This document shows positions 1-5,676 of a stretch of DNA of 6,869 nt, in pieces. The translations under genes and the position numbers were made by a program. This stretch comes from an uncultured Bacillota bacterium. GTDB lineage: Bacteria > Bacillota > Clostridia > Lachnospirales > Lachnospiraceae. Location: positions 1 through 6,869 of the forward strand of contig CATWQE010000112.1 of the NCBI GenBank assembly GCA_958352855.1, written 5' to 3'. Below the pieces are notes generated by a model. That model had not been told where the DNA came from. It saw nothing but the letters and a program-made list of their open reading frames with translations, and did not search any database. Position 1 is the first letter of the stretch, and each line of letters starts with the position of its first letter.

Positions 1-333
1 CTCTTTAATGCTAAAAGGCTTGGTAAGATAATCATCCGCGCCCAGGGAAAGTCCTGTCACCTTGTCATCTTCTCCATCTTTAGCAGTGAGCATAAGCACA
101 GGGGTGTTGTCTCTTTCCCGGATTTTTTGCAAAACCTGAAAACCGTCCAAATCCGGCAGCATCACATCTAAAACAATAAGGGAAAGAGGAGCCTTCTGTT
201 TCTGTTTTTCTATGAAAAACAGGCCATCTCCACCGCTGTGGGCAGTGATGACCTGTAAATCCTCCTGTTCCATACATTTTTTCATTAAAGCACAAAGCTC
301 TTTATCATCATCAATAATACATACACAATTCAT
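1..333 (-). CDS. Response regulator, receiver domain (partial, runs off left edge)
   Basis: The visible 111 codons encode a CheY-like receiver domain, starting MNCVCIIDDDKEL and cut at the window edge. The acidic cluster D8-D9-D10, phosphoacceptor D56 (in LIVLDVMLPD), switch T83 (MLTA) and K105 (in ADDYLTKPF) are all present, so phosphotransfer chemistry should be intact. The receiver style is that of OmpR/PhoB regulators of peptide- or cell-wall-stress systems in Firmicutes. The output domain lies outside the window, so the DNA-binding subtype cannot be confirmed. The ATG at 331-333 is preceded by AGGGAG about 7 nt upstream. A -35/-10 promoter lies in the 73-bp gap after the codirectional XRE gene. 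The partner histidine kinase is presumably further left. This receiver is distinct in sequence from the regulator at 5785-6486. Confidence 0.93.
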   Translation of the reverse strand, partial: MNCVCIIDDDKELCALMKKCMEQEDLQVITAHSGGDGLFFIEKQKQKAPLSLIVLDVMLPDLDGFQVLQKIRERDNTPVLMLTAKDGEDDKVTGLSLGADDYLTKPFSIKE

Positions 334-354
334 ATCATAACTCCCTGGATATAC

Positions 355-410
355 GTAACCTTTGTTTCTGTGCTTATTATAGTGCATTTTGCAGGGAAAC
401 ACAAGGTTAC
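355..410. repeat. Promoter-spanning inverted repeat (candidate operator)
   Basis: The left arm, gtaacctttgttt (355-367), is the reverse complement of the right arm, aaacacaaggttac (397-410), apart from a one-base indel. On the minus strand the right arm covers the -35 hexamer, and the left arm lies just downstream of the predicted start site. The -10 sits between them, as expected for an operator pair, possibly with looping or autoregulation. The loop is about 29 nt and there is no T-run, so this is not an intrinsic terminator. The AACCTT core also occurs in the boxes at 5661-5704. Confidence 0.5.
376..404 (-). promoter_or_regulatory. Promoter for the left response-regulator gene
   Basis: Reading the minus strand, TTGTGT (399-404) and a consensus TATAAT (376-381) are separated by exactly 17 bp. 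Transcription would start near 369, about 36 nt before the ATG. The element starts only 3 bp past the stop codon of the XRE gene (407-409), so the regulator has its own promoter rather than depending on read-through. Confidence 0.7.
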
Positions 411-1174
411 TGATACTTGCGTCCAAGGTAATACATGGGTACGAATAGTCCCGTAAGAAACAGAAGGACAAAAGCTTTATTCACCCAGTTGACATTCCAG
501 GAAAAAGAGCCGGATAACATAAAGATAAGAATAAAAATCACTGGCATGACTACAAGTGCGGCTGTAAACCATACGCGCATATAAGTCAGAAGCTTTGGCC
601 AGTTGCTGTTATTAAAATGGATACCAGCAAGGTTGATACGGAAAGGGCCATGGCTGTAAGCGCTGATGTTATTTTCATCATAATAACCGGGCAGCCGTTC
701 CTGTGCAAAAAACCACAGATATCCACCAAAGAAGAAACAAAGAGCTTCAAATATAAGCAAATCCTGTGAGAAATTTTCTGCAAAATACCAGTAGCCTGCA
801 AATAATTCCAGCAAGGCAAAGAGACAGCTTCCTCCAAAGAGAAGGGCATATTTCTTGTTTCGCGCTCTGGTTTTTTCCGGAGTTTCCTGGGAAAAAGTGA
901 GAGCCTTTTTCACCAGAAGTTCTACCTGGTCTGGCTCCATATGGGTTTCCTCTGTGAAGGTCTGGCCCTCCAGTAATTCGGTTACCGATACTTCTAAAAT
1001 CTCAGAAAGGGGAATGAGAAGAGAAATGTCCGGCATACTTAAGGAACGCTCCCACTTGCTCACTGCTTTGTCCGATACAAATAATTTTTCTGCCAGGGCT
1101 TTTTGAGTGTAGCCTTTGGATTTTCTTTGCTGAGACAGAAATTTTCCAAAAGCTTCCTTGTCAATTTCATACAT
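407..1174 (-). CDS. Membrane-anchored XRE-family transcriptional regulator
   Basis: This 255-residue protein has an N-terminal cro/C1-type helix-turn-helix (about residues 9-70; recognition helix around SDKAVSKWERS). A short linker follows, then four hydrophobic segments at about 109-131, 139-157, 203-221 and 233-250. The loop before the third segment contains YYDENNIS, GPFRIN and FNNSNW, a pattern I associate with a recurrent family of membrane-bound XRE regulators in Clostridia. The start chosen is ATG 1172-1174, with AGGTG six bases upstream. An upstream in-frame start at 1234 would lie inside the -35 of the promoter. Such architecture suggests a regulator held at the membrane that responds to an envelope or ligand signal, but target genes are unknown. 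It is divergent from the HTH/HipA-like module and codirectional with the left response regulator. Confidence 0.88.
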   Translation of the reverse strand: MYEIDKEAFGKFLSQQRKSKGYTQKALAEKLFVSDKAVSKWERSLSMPDISLLIPLSEILEVSVTELLEGQTFTEETHMEPDQVELLVKKALTFSQETPEKTRARNKKYALLFGGSCLFALLELFAGYWYFAENFSQDLLIFEALCFFFGGYLWFFAQERLPGYYDENNISAYSHGPFRINLAGIHFNNSNWPKLLTYMRVWFTAALVVMPVIFILIFMLSGSFSWNVNWVNKAFVLLFLTGLFVPMYYLGRKYQ

Positions 1175-1205
1175 AGATGTCACCTGCTTTCTAAAAGATA
1201 GGCTT

Positions 1206-1234
1206 ATTGTAGGGTATTTGCAGGCAGAAGGCAA
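1206..1234 (-). promoter_or_regulatory. Promoter for the membrane XRE regulator
   Basis: On the minus strand TTGCCT (1229-1234) and TACAAT (1206-1211) are 17 bp apart. The -10 is about 32 bp upstream of the chosen ATG at 1174. The position also supports the shorter protein start, since an ATG at 1234 would overlap the -35. Confidence 0.68.
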
Positions 1235-1264
1235 CCGACTGGTGGTAGAATTGCGGGAAATCCC

Positions 1265-1293
1265 TTGAAATTATAACGTAATAACGTTATGAT
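1265..1293 (+). promoter_or_regulatory. Promoter of the HTH/HipA-like module
   Basis: TTGAAA (1265-1270) and TATGAT (1288-1293) are separated by exactly 17 bp, placing transcription start near 1300. The ribosome site AGGTG at 1301-1305 follows immediately, so the leader is very short. The spacer is occupied by a perfect palindrome, which implies tight repression by a DNA-binding protein. Confidence 0.72.
1273..1290. promoter_or_regulatory. Perfect palindrome in promoter spacer (candidate autoregulatory operator)
   Basis: ATAACGT (1273-1279), spacer AATA, then ACGTTAT (1284-1290) form a perfect 7-bp inverted repeat filling the -35/-10 spacer and reaching into the -10. A second small palindrome, ATGAT-A-ATCAT (1289-1299), overlaps the -10 and start site. 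Placement fits the HipB-like pattern in which the HTH partner represses its own operon. The HTH protein encoded at 1312-1740 is the obvious candidate ligand, by inference. Confidence 0.6.
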
Positions 1294-1311
1294 AATCATG
1301 AGGTGATGACT

Positions 1312-1740
1312 ATGAACGATAAATTCAAAAGTAAAATGAAAGAAAAGGGAAAAACAGCATATGCTGTCAGTAAAGAAACGGGTATTCCCTATACAACCAT
1401 GAATGAATTAATGAATGATAAAATAAACATTAACCGATGCTCTGCAGAGACAGTTTACCTTTTATCTTTATATTTTAAATGCTCCATAGGAGATTTAATG
1501 AATCCGGTACCATTGATTAAAAATGTATCAGGAAAATATCATGGAGTTAAGTATAAATGGAAATATTCTCCAATCCATAATATGGAACTTCATATTACAG
1601 AAGATGGAAAAGACATTGTGATTGACAGAGGAAGTTTATTTGATCATGAAAAATTTTACTATGAAACAACCAGGATGACGGAAGTTATTATTGATTGCTA
1701 TTTGCAGGAAAAGGAGGCGCGGAAATTATTGTATGATTAA
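1312..1740 (+). CDS. HTH protein, putative antitoxin-like partner of HipA-like kinase
   Basis: This is a 142-residue protein. Residues about 5-64 form a cro/C1-like helix-turn-helix (AYAVSKETG as the first helix, YTTMNELMN as the recognition helix, then LLSLYFKCSIGDLMN). Residues 65-142 are a separate domain that I do not recognise. It looks mostly beta-rich (KYKWKYS, MELHITEDGKDIVID) and ends in a charged helix. The start chosen is ATG 1312, six bases after AGGTG. GTG 1303 and ATG 1306 are in frame but overlap the ribosome site. It overlaps the following HipA-like gene by 8 bp (ATG 1733, stop 1738-1740), so the two are translationally coupled. By analogy with HipBA-type modules it probably represses the operon and binds the kinase. 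The C-terminal domain may serve that contact. The gene appears intact although its partner is broken. Confidence 0.8.
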   Translation: MNDKFKSKMKEKGKTAYAVSKETGIPYTTMNELMNDKININRCSAETVYLLSLYFKCSIGDLMNPVPLIKNVSGKYHGVKYKWKYSPIHNMELHITEDGKDIVIDRGSLFDHEKFYYETTRMTEVIIDCYLQEKEARKLLYD

Positions 1741-2161
1741 GTATTATTTGATGCATAAAAATGATGTATGCGGGAGTTTGGCTTTTGATGAAAGCAGTGG
1801 AAAAATTTTAGAATATAAGGATAATAAAGAAGGATTTTCTCCTTTTCTGGGGAAGTGTGATGTAATGAAAATTAGAAAATGGTGGGAAATGAGAGCAGTT
1901 CCGGCTTCCAGAACCATGATACAGGAAATCATACAAAAAACAGGGTGCTTAAATGCAGAGAGTTATCTGGCAAAAAATCTGGCTTTAAGCATGACGGATA
2001 CTTATTGGATTTGTCCGGCTGATCTTCCACTGGATTATGACGATATTAAGTTTTCAAACTTTGCGTTCTATAATGATGGGAAAATTCCATATCATAATGC
2101 AACTTCTTATGATCCAAATGCTTCCCTGGGTGGACAAATGGAAAAATTTTGTAATCAGTAA
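1733..2161 (+). CDS. N-terminal remnant of HipA-like protein (142 aa)
   Basis: This is the open frame left by the disruption. It begins MIKYYLMHKNDVCGSLAFDE and ends GGQMEKFCNQ, with its last four residues arising out of frame past the junction. ATG 1733 overlaps the end of the HTH gene. AAGGAGG (1711-1717) is 15 nt upstream, somewhat far, so coupling to the upstream gene probably matters. An in-frame TTG at 1691 is less likely. It contains the N-terminal subdomain and the TDTYWICP motif but no nucleotide-binding or catalytic residues. If translated it would be at most a partner-binding fragment. This is the same locus as the pseudogene entry. Confidence 0.6.
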   Translation: MIKYYLMHKNDVCGSLAFDESSGKILEYKDNKEGFSPFLGKCDVMKIRKWWEMRAVPASRTMIQEIIQKTGCLNAESYLAKNLALSMTDTYWICPADLPLDYDDIKFSNFAFYNDGKIPYHNATSYDPNASLGGQMEKFCNQ

Positions 2162-3020
2162 CACAGATGAACACTTCATGAATTTTGGTGTATTACGTGA
2201 TACAGATACTATGAAATTACTTGGTCCGGCGCCGGTTTTTGATTCTGGGAACAGTATGTTTTTTGCAGAGGATCGAAGGACACCTTATACAAGAGCTGAA
2301 CTGTTAGAACGAAAGATTACAAGTTTTTATCAAACAGAAGAAAAGATGCTTGCCAAGGTACAGAATAGAAAAATTGTAAAAGAAGATTTACTTCCAACAC
2401 CTGAAAAAGTAAAAGAACTTTATATAAGTTCTAATCTGCCAGAGTGGAAAGCAGATATGATATCTAGAAATTATACTACAAAATTAAGGATGCTGCACGA
2501 ATTTCAACAGGGAAAAACAATCTCCTTATATCATGAAAAACAAAGGGAAAAACAACAGAAAACGGTTGGAAAATTCCTGGCAGATAAATTTATTATGGTG
2601 TGCAAGAATGCAGAGGATGAAAAAACTGATTTGTCAGAGCAGTTATATCAAGATATGGTAAAAAAAGGCTATAAAGAAATTTCTGCAAATAAAATATATC
2701 CAGTTGAGGAGTCTTTTCAGGCATCACAATTTCTGTTTCATCAAAATGCAGTCACACATGAAATAAAAGTTATTCCGGACTGTGTTCAGTCAGTTGCAAA
2801 AATTTCTGCAAAGGATATTTGTGAAGAAATCCGTCAAAAGGGAAGAGTCCCCAATGAAGAGATGATGAATCAGATTGTAGAAATAAGAATCAAAACTGCT
2901 TTATTAAGCGGTGTCTCGGTGATTTTGGATGCGTCGGATTTACGAAAGACCAGAAGGGAACATTACCTGCAGTTAGCGGAAGAATGTCGTGTAAAACAAA
3001 TACAAACGGTGAAACGGTAA
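2037..3020 (+). CDS. C-terminal remnant: HipA catalytic loop plus AAA_33/zeta-like kinase domain
   Basis: The frame is open from 2037, but family-like sequence starts only at about 2144. Upstream of that the translation is a shadow of the N-terminal fragment. Possible internal starts are ATG 2178 and ATG 2211, with no convincing ribosome site. Real content: catalytic loop (2157-2190), FDSGNSM (about 2238-2258), and a helical stretch ending GKTISLYHEK. Then comes a P-loop-kinase-like module: FIMVC followed by a degenerate Walker A (2604-2627), the ISAKDICEEI segment, and a hydrophobic strand ending in Asp (SVILDAS, Asp at 2928-2930). DLRKTRREHYLQLA follows, in the place of the Arg-rich lid of polynucleotide-kinase/zeta-type enzymes. 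The chain ends soon after the lid-like segment, so the C-terminus may also be truncated. It is probably not expressed as a stable protein. Confidence 0.5.
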   Translation: MTILSFQTLRSIMMGKFHIIMQLLMIQMLPWVDKWKNFVISNTDEHFMNFGVLRDTDTMKLLGPAPVFDSGNSMFFAEDRRTPYTRAELLERKITSFYQTEEKMLAKVQNRKIVKEDLLPTPEKVKELYISSNLPEWKADMISRNYTTKLRMLHEFQQGKTISLYHEKQREKQQKTVGKFLADKFIMVCKNAEDEKTDLSEQLYQDMVKKGYKEISANKIYPVEESFQASQFLFHQNAVTHEIKVIPDCVQSVAKISAKDICEEIRQKGRVPNEEMMNQIVEIRIKTALLSGVSVILDASDLRKTRREHYLQLAEECRVKQIQTVKR

Positions 3021-3070
3021 GTCCCCTTCTGAAGGGAAAAATGGGACAAGATTGTCAAACATCAATGGAA

Positions 3071-3346
3071 CTATGAAATCCCCATCAGGCAAAATGCCCC
3101 AATTCCCACTATTCCATAGAGCCCATTGATGACACAGCAGATTTGCATCCACAAATCCCGTACTCGTTCTTTGGCATATCCCCAGATGGTGAAAATACCG
3201 GAGAAAATCATAAAAGCAGCGTAACAGGAAATGGAAATTTCTGCCGCCGGAGACTGAAGCGCCCAGGCATTCATGCGTAAGAGAAAAATGCTCCATGGTA
3301 CAAACAACATGATTGTTGAAATAAAATGAAATACTTTGCTTTTCAT
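3071..3346 (-). CDS. Small membrane protein, fourth gene of the peptide-export operon
   Basis: This 91-residue, strongly hydrophobic protein has three likely membrane segments at about 5-25, 37-58 and 70-90. It contains MLFVPWSIFLLR, WALQSPAAEI and YAAFMIFSGIFTIWGYAK, and has no signal-peptidase site or catalytic motif. ATG 3344-3346 is preceded by AGGAG, which overlaps the end of the upstream permease gene. The two genes are 5 bp apart, so it is very likely cotranscribed and coupled. Function is not known to me. Position suggests an accessory membrane factor for the transporter, comparable in placement to small immunity or accessory proteins in lantibiotic loci, but no homology to LanI is claimed. 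It is the last gene before the convergent pseudogene end, with 50 bp between stops. Confidence 0.75.
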   Translation of the reverse strand: MKSKVFHFISTIMLFVPWSIFLLRMNAWALQSPAAEISISCYAAFMIFSGIFTIWGYAKERVRDLWMQICCVINGLYGIVGIGAFCLMGIS

Positions 3347-3351
3347 AAAAA

Positions 3352-4122
3352 TTAACTCCTTTCCATGCGGCCAAATCCCATACAGGAAACAGCCAGTGAA
3401 ATGATGGTAATGATAATAGCAGCGGGAAGCCAGGGCAGCCAGGCAATCTGTGTTTCATAGACCCCTTTGGCTGCCTTTCCGTACTCTACCATAAGTAGGT
3501 AAAAAGGATAGCTCATGGGATATGCCCACCATACCTTTGTGTTAATCATGAGAACAGAAGGGACCATGGAAGCAAGCCCAAGACCTGCGGAAAAAACAGG
3601 GGATTTGAGAAAAACTCCCAGCAGCCAGAACACAGCAGCCATAGGGATAGCAGCCAGATACAGGCGAAGCACAGTGCTGCACACATAAGCAGGCTCTAAA
3701 AGGAAGGTGTAATTCTGCAAGTAAGAGGCAAGAAAAGCGCTGGCAGTGTAAGCAGCTATGGTCATAAGCATCTGCATTCCGGCAAGCAGTAGCAGAACCA
3801 CAAATTTGGCAAGGCACAGTTTTTTTGTGTTTATAGGCAGTGAAAGCATTTTTAAGATGCCCCGGCTGCGCTGTTCTGTCTGGTTCAGCAATACCGCGCA
3901 GATAATGAGAGAAGCAGGAATCATGAACCAGGACATGCCCATAAAGCCCTGGATAAAAAAGTTATGCTCCGGCGAAATAGGGATTTGCTGGGTGTCAAAG
4001 ATTTTGTCGGAATTTATGATACTTGGTATCCACATCATAATAACAGGGACACAAAGCAGCAGAAAAATCTTAGAACGTTTTATTTTGTTTAGCTCCATGG
4101 CAAGGTATGTAGAAAAATTCAT
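3352..4122 (-). CDS. ABC-2 type permease, lantibiotic-immunity (LanG/MutG-like) family
   Basis: This 256-residue polytopic protein has about six membrane segments (near 19-36, 62-79, 102-131, 151-171, 175-193 and 227-250). Family-typical features include an N-terminal amphipathic MELNKIKRSK, GFMGMSWFMIP before the second helix, and the cytoplasmic loop QTEQRSRGILKMLSLPIN between helices 2 and 3, which likely contacts the ATPase. It is the second permease of a LanFEG-type exporter that removes cationic peptides from the membrane outward. ATG 4120-4122 overlaps the previous stop as ATGA, and an AGGAGG lies 8 nt upstream inside that gene, giving tight coupling. The LanE versus LanG assignment rests on gene order and remembered motifs, so it may be swapped. 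Confidence 0.85.
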   Translation of the reverse strand: MNFSTYLAMELNKIKRSKIFLLLCVPVIMMWIPSIINSDKIFDTQQIPISPEHNFFIQGFMGMSWFMIPASLIICAVLLNQTEQRSRGILKMLSLPINTKKLCLAKFVVLLLLAGMQMLMTIAAYTASAFLASYLQNYTFLLEPAYVCSTVLRLYLAAIPMAAVFWLLGVFLKSPVFSAGLGLASMVPSVLMINTKVWWAYPMSYPFYLLMVEYGKAAKGVYETQIAWLPWLPAAIIITIISLAVSCMGFGRMERS

Positions 4123-4844
4123 GAAAAAGACCTCCTGATTTTTTGATAAACTCCTTCTCCCAGAATAAATATCACAGCTTCACCAAGACATATCCAAATA
4201 AAAAGAGAAGTCCATCCCTGTTCCTGTGCCAGAGAAAAAAGCTGAAAAGGAGAAGAAAAAGGCAATAGGCTTAGTACAAGGTTTTCCTGAGGAAAAATGG
4301 AAAATGTAAACAACAAAATCACGCCAATGCCAAGAGAAACCCACATAGATTCACAGGCTGAGGCAATAACCAGCATAAGTATCACCGTAGGAAGAGTGGT
4401 CATAAACTGAAAACCTGCAAAGGATAAAAGTTCTTTTATGGCAATGGGAGTTTTGGGGAACCAATGGTGCTGGCATATGGTTAGAGAACTAAATTCCAGG
4501 AATAAAAGAACTGCTAATCCCAAGGTGGCAAGAATACATTTTCCCAGAAACAGCTTACCTGTATGAACAGGAAGAGTAGACATTTTTTCCCAGCCTTTTT
4601 CCGCGTATTCGGTGTGATACATCAGGCATGCGCCTAAGATGCTGACCAGAATATTCAGCATGGCAATCATCTGCCAGTTGGCATTCATAAGAATGTCCAG
4701 AGGATTTCCGGGAAGGGAGAGAAAGGTTTCCGGACGCGCACCTGTATTTACCAGGGGAAAGGCGGCTGCCAGAAGACCGCAGCCAGCATAAGCGGTTACA
4801 TATCCTGTACGCTTCTGTTTTTTCCATTCTAAAAAAAGACTCAT
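4119..4844 (-). CDS. ABC-2 type permease, lantibiotic-immunity (LanE/MutE/EpiE-like) family
   Basis: This 241-residue membrane protein has about six helices (near 15-32, 57-77, 97-120, 138-162, 167-184 and 213-233). The start SLFLEWKKQKRTG, the segment PLDILMNANWQM, and the loop YHTEYAEKGWEKMSTLPVH after helix 2 match what I recall of EpiE/MutE permeases. It would pair with the second permease and two copies of the ATPase. ATG 4842-4844 overlaps the ATPase stop as ATGA. GAGGTGG just upstream provides the ribosome site, so the subunits should be made in balanced amounts. No truncation is seen, and the length is normal for the family (about 240-250). Confidence 0.87.
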   Translation of the reverse strand: MSLFLEWKKQKRTGYVTAYAGCGLLAAAFPLVNTGARPETFLSLPGNPLDILMNANWQMIAMLNILVSILGACLMYHTEYAEKGWEKMSTLPVHTGKLFLGKCILATLGLAVLLFLEFSSLTICQHHWFPKTPIAIKELLSFAGFQFMTTLPTVILMLVIASACESMWVSLGIGVILLFTFSIFPQENLVLSLLPFSSPFQLFSLAQEQGWTSLFIWICLGEAVIFILGEGVYQKIRRSFS

Positions 4845-5596
4845 TTTCTGCCACCTCGTTTCTGATTATCTTCATCCACCATAGCCAGAAAAGTATCTTC
4901 CAGATGATCAGTGGGAAATCCCCGGCTTATGGCAAGAGATTTTAATTGATCTAAGGTTCCCTCAAACAAAAGATGCCCATGATTCAGAATACCAATATCA
5001 TCTGCCATAAGCTCAATTTCAGACAGAAGGTGAGAAGACACCAGAACCGTACAGTCAAAGCGCTGAGGCAGGGATTTAATGAGAGAGCGGATTTCGTGGA
5101 TTCCTACCGGATCCAGACCATTGGTAGGTTCATCCAAAATCAGGATGGGCGGGCGTCCAATGAGAGCTCCTGCCAGTCCAAGACGCTGTTTCATACCAAG
5201 GGAATAGTGCTTTGCCAGACGTTTTCCAAAGCGCTCCAGTCCTACCAGCTCCAAAACCTCTGAAACACTGCTTTTGGGAAGTCCCAGAATACGCCGGATA
5301 AGATCCAGATTTTCTTCTCCCGTAAGATTTCCATAGAAGGCAGGAGCTTCAATAAAGGAGCCGATTTCTTTTAAAATAGAAATCCGGTCTTTGGGATATT
5401 GTTTTCCATGAATGGAAAAAGAACCGGAGGTTGGTTGGGTAAGGCCCAGGAACATTTTCATGGTTGTAGATTTCCCTGCGCCATTTGGTCCAAGGAAACC
5501 GTACACAGTGCCTTTTTTAATATGCAGATTCAAATCAGACACAGCAGTAAAGCTTTTGTAGGATTTTGTCAGATGTTGCGTTGCTATGATATTCAT
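4841..5596 (-). CDS. LanF-type ABC transporter ATPase (antimicrobial-peptide export/immunity)
   Basis: This 251-residue nucleotide-binding subunit is complete. It has Walker A GPNGAGKST (36-44), signature YSLGMKQRL (131-139), Walker B ILILDEP (151-157), D-loop GLDP and switch His189 (SSH). Where most ABC ATPases have the Q-loop Gln, it reads SFIEAPAFYGNLT with Glu83. This is the E-loop known from LanF proteins such as NukF and separates lantibiotic/bacitracin-type exporters from generic ones. It is the first gene of a four-gene minus-strand operon with both permeases and a small membrane protein. The start ATG 5594-5596 is 7 nt after AAGGGAG. Transcription probably depends on the CCTT boxes at 5661-5704. 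The divergent two-component system is the likely activator. The peptide substrate cannot be deduced, and no lantibiotic precursor gene is seen. Confidence 0.93.
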   Translation of the reverse strand: MNIIATQHLTKSYKSFTAVSDLNLHIKKGTVYGFLGPNGAGKSTTMKMFLGLTQPTSGSFSIHGKQYPKDRISILKEIGSFIEAPAFYGNLTGEENLDLIRRILGLPKSSVSEVLELVGLERFGKRLAKHYSLGMKQRLGLAGALIGRPPILILDEPTNGLDPVGIHEIRSLIKSLPQRFDCTVLVSSHLLSEIELMADDIGILNHGHLLFEGTLDQLKSLAISRGFPTDHLEDTFLAMVDEDNQKRGGRK

Positions 5597-5647
5597 AAAA
5601 TATCTCCCTTCTTATTGCAAAATTTCAAATTTCTTTGATGAAACCAG

Positions 5648-5676
5648 TGTATAACAGAAACCTTGCAGGAACCTTC
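5648..5676 (-). promoter_or_regulatory. Promoter of the LanFEG-type operon (activator-dependent)
   Basis: On the minus strand TATACA (5648-5653) is a reasonable -10, about 50 bp upstream of the ATPase ATG. The position of the -35 (about 5671-5676, reading GAAGGT) is poor and is covered by the CCTT direct repeats. A good -10 with a weak -35 overlapped by direct repeats is the usual layout for activation by OmpR/PhoB-family regulators. Confidence 0.5.

Larger units (their letters stand above)
1733..3020 (+). pseudogene. HipA-like kinase fused to P-loop kinase domain, disrupted by internal deletion
   Basis: One ancestral gene now lies in two frames. The N-terminal part (frame of 1733) runs through family-like segments: WWEMRAVPASR, SYLAKNLALSMTDTYWICP and NASLGGQMEK. 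It then stops at 2159-2161. At about 2141-2150, in the +1 frame, the sequence resumes at FVISNTDEHFMNFG. This is the HipA-type catalytic loop (D at 2166-2168, N at 2181-2183), followed by FDSGNS (metal-binding D at 2241-2243). In HipA-family proteins a long segment with the nucleotide-binding lobe and phospho-acceptor region lies between these two points. Here it is absent, so a deletion with frameshift is the simplest explanation and kinase activity should be lost. The last ~140 residues resemble an AAA_33/zeta-like kinase. Family assignment is from motif recall, not a search. Confidence 0.75.

Noticed and set aside
1175..1234. Longer N-terminus of the membrane XRE protein starting at 1234
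   Set aside because: It would overlap the promoter -35/-10 and has no ribosome site. ATG 1174 has AGGTG at the right distance and begins right before the HTH.
2130..2165. Programmed ribosomal frameshift at GGAAAAATTTTG joining the two HipA-like frames
   Set aside because: The shift needed is +1, and the run is not a standard -1 slippery heptamer in the upstream frame. Even a perfect shift would leave the nucleotide-binding lobe missing, so a deletion explains the data better.
1733..3020. Natural split of HipA into two genes, as in HipS/HipT systems
   Set aside because: The C-terminal frame lacks a convincing start and ribosome site and lacks the nucleotide-binding core. In HipBST the kinase gene keeps that core.
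3021..3047. Bidirectional terminator between the convergent ends (GTCCC/GGGAC and CCCTTC-T-GAAGGG)
   Set aside because: The two stems are mutually exclusive, one has a one-base loop, and no T-run follows on either strand. It may be a weak hairpin but is not a supported intrinsic terminator.
2973..3458. Minus-strand frame covering the small membrane protein in another register
   Set aside because: It overlaps two better genes, has irregular composition, and lacks a ribosome site. The 91-residue frame has a good site and coherent helices.
3758..4138. Plus-strand open frame opposite the LanG-like permease
   Set aside because: It is a mirror of a well-supported membrane-protein gene, with no ribosome site and no recognisable motif.
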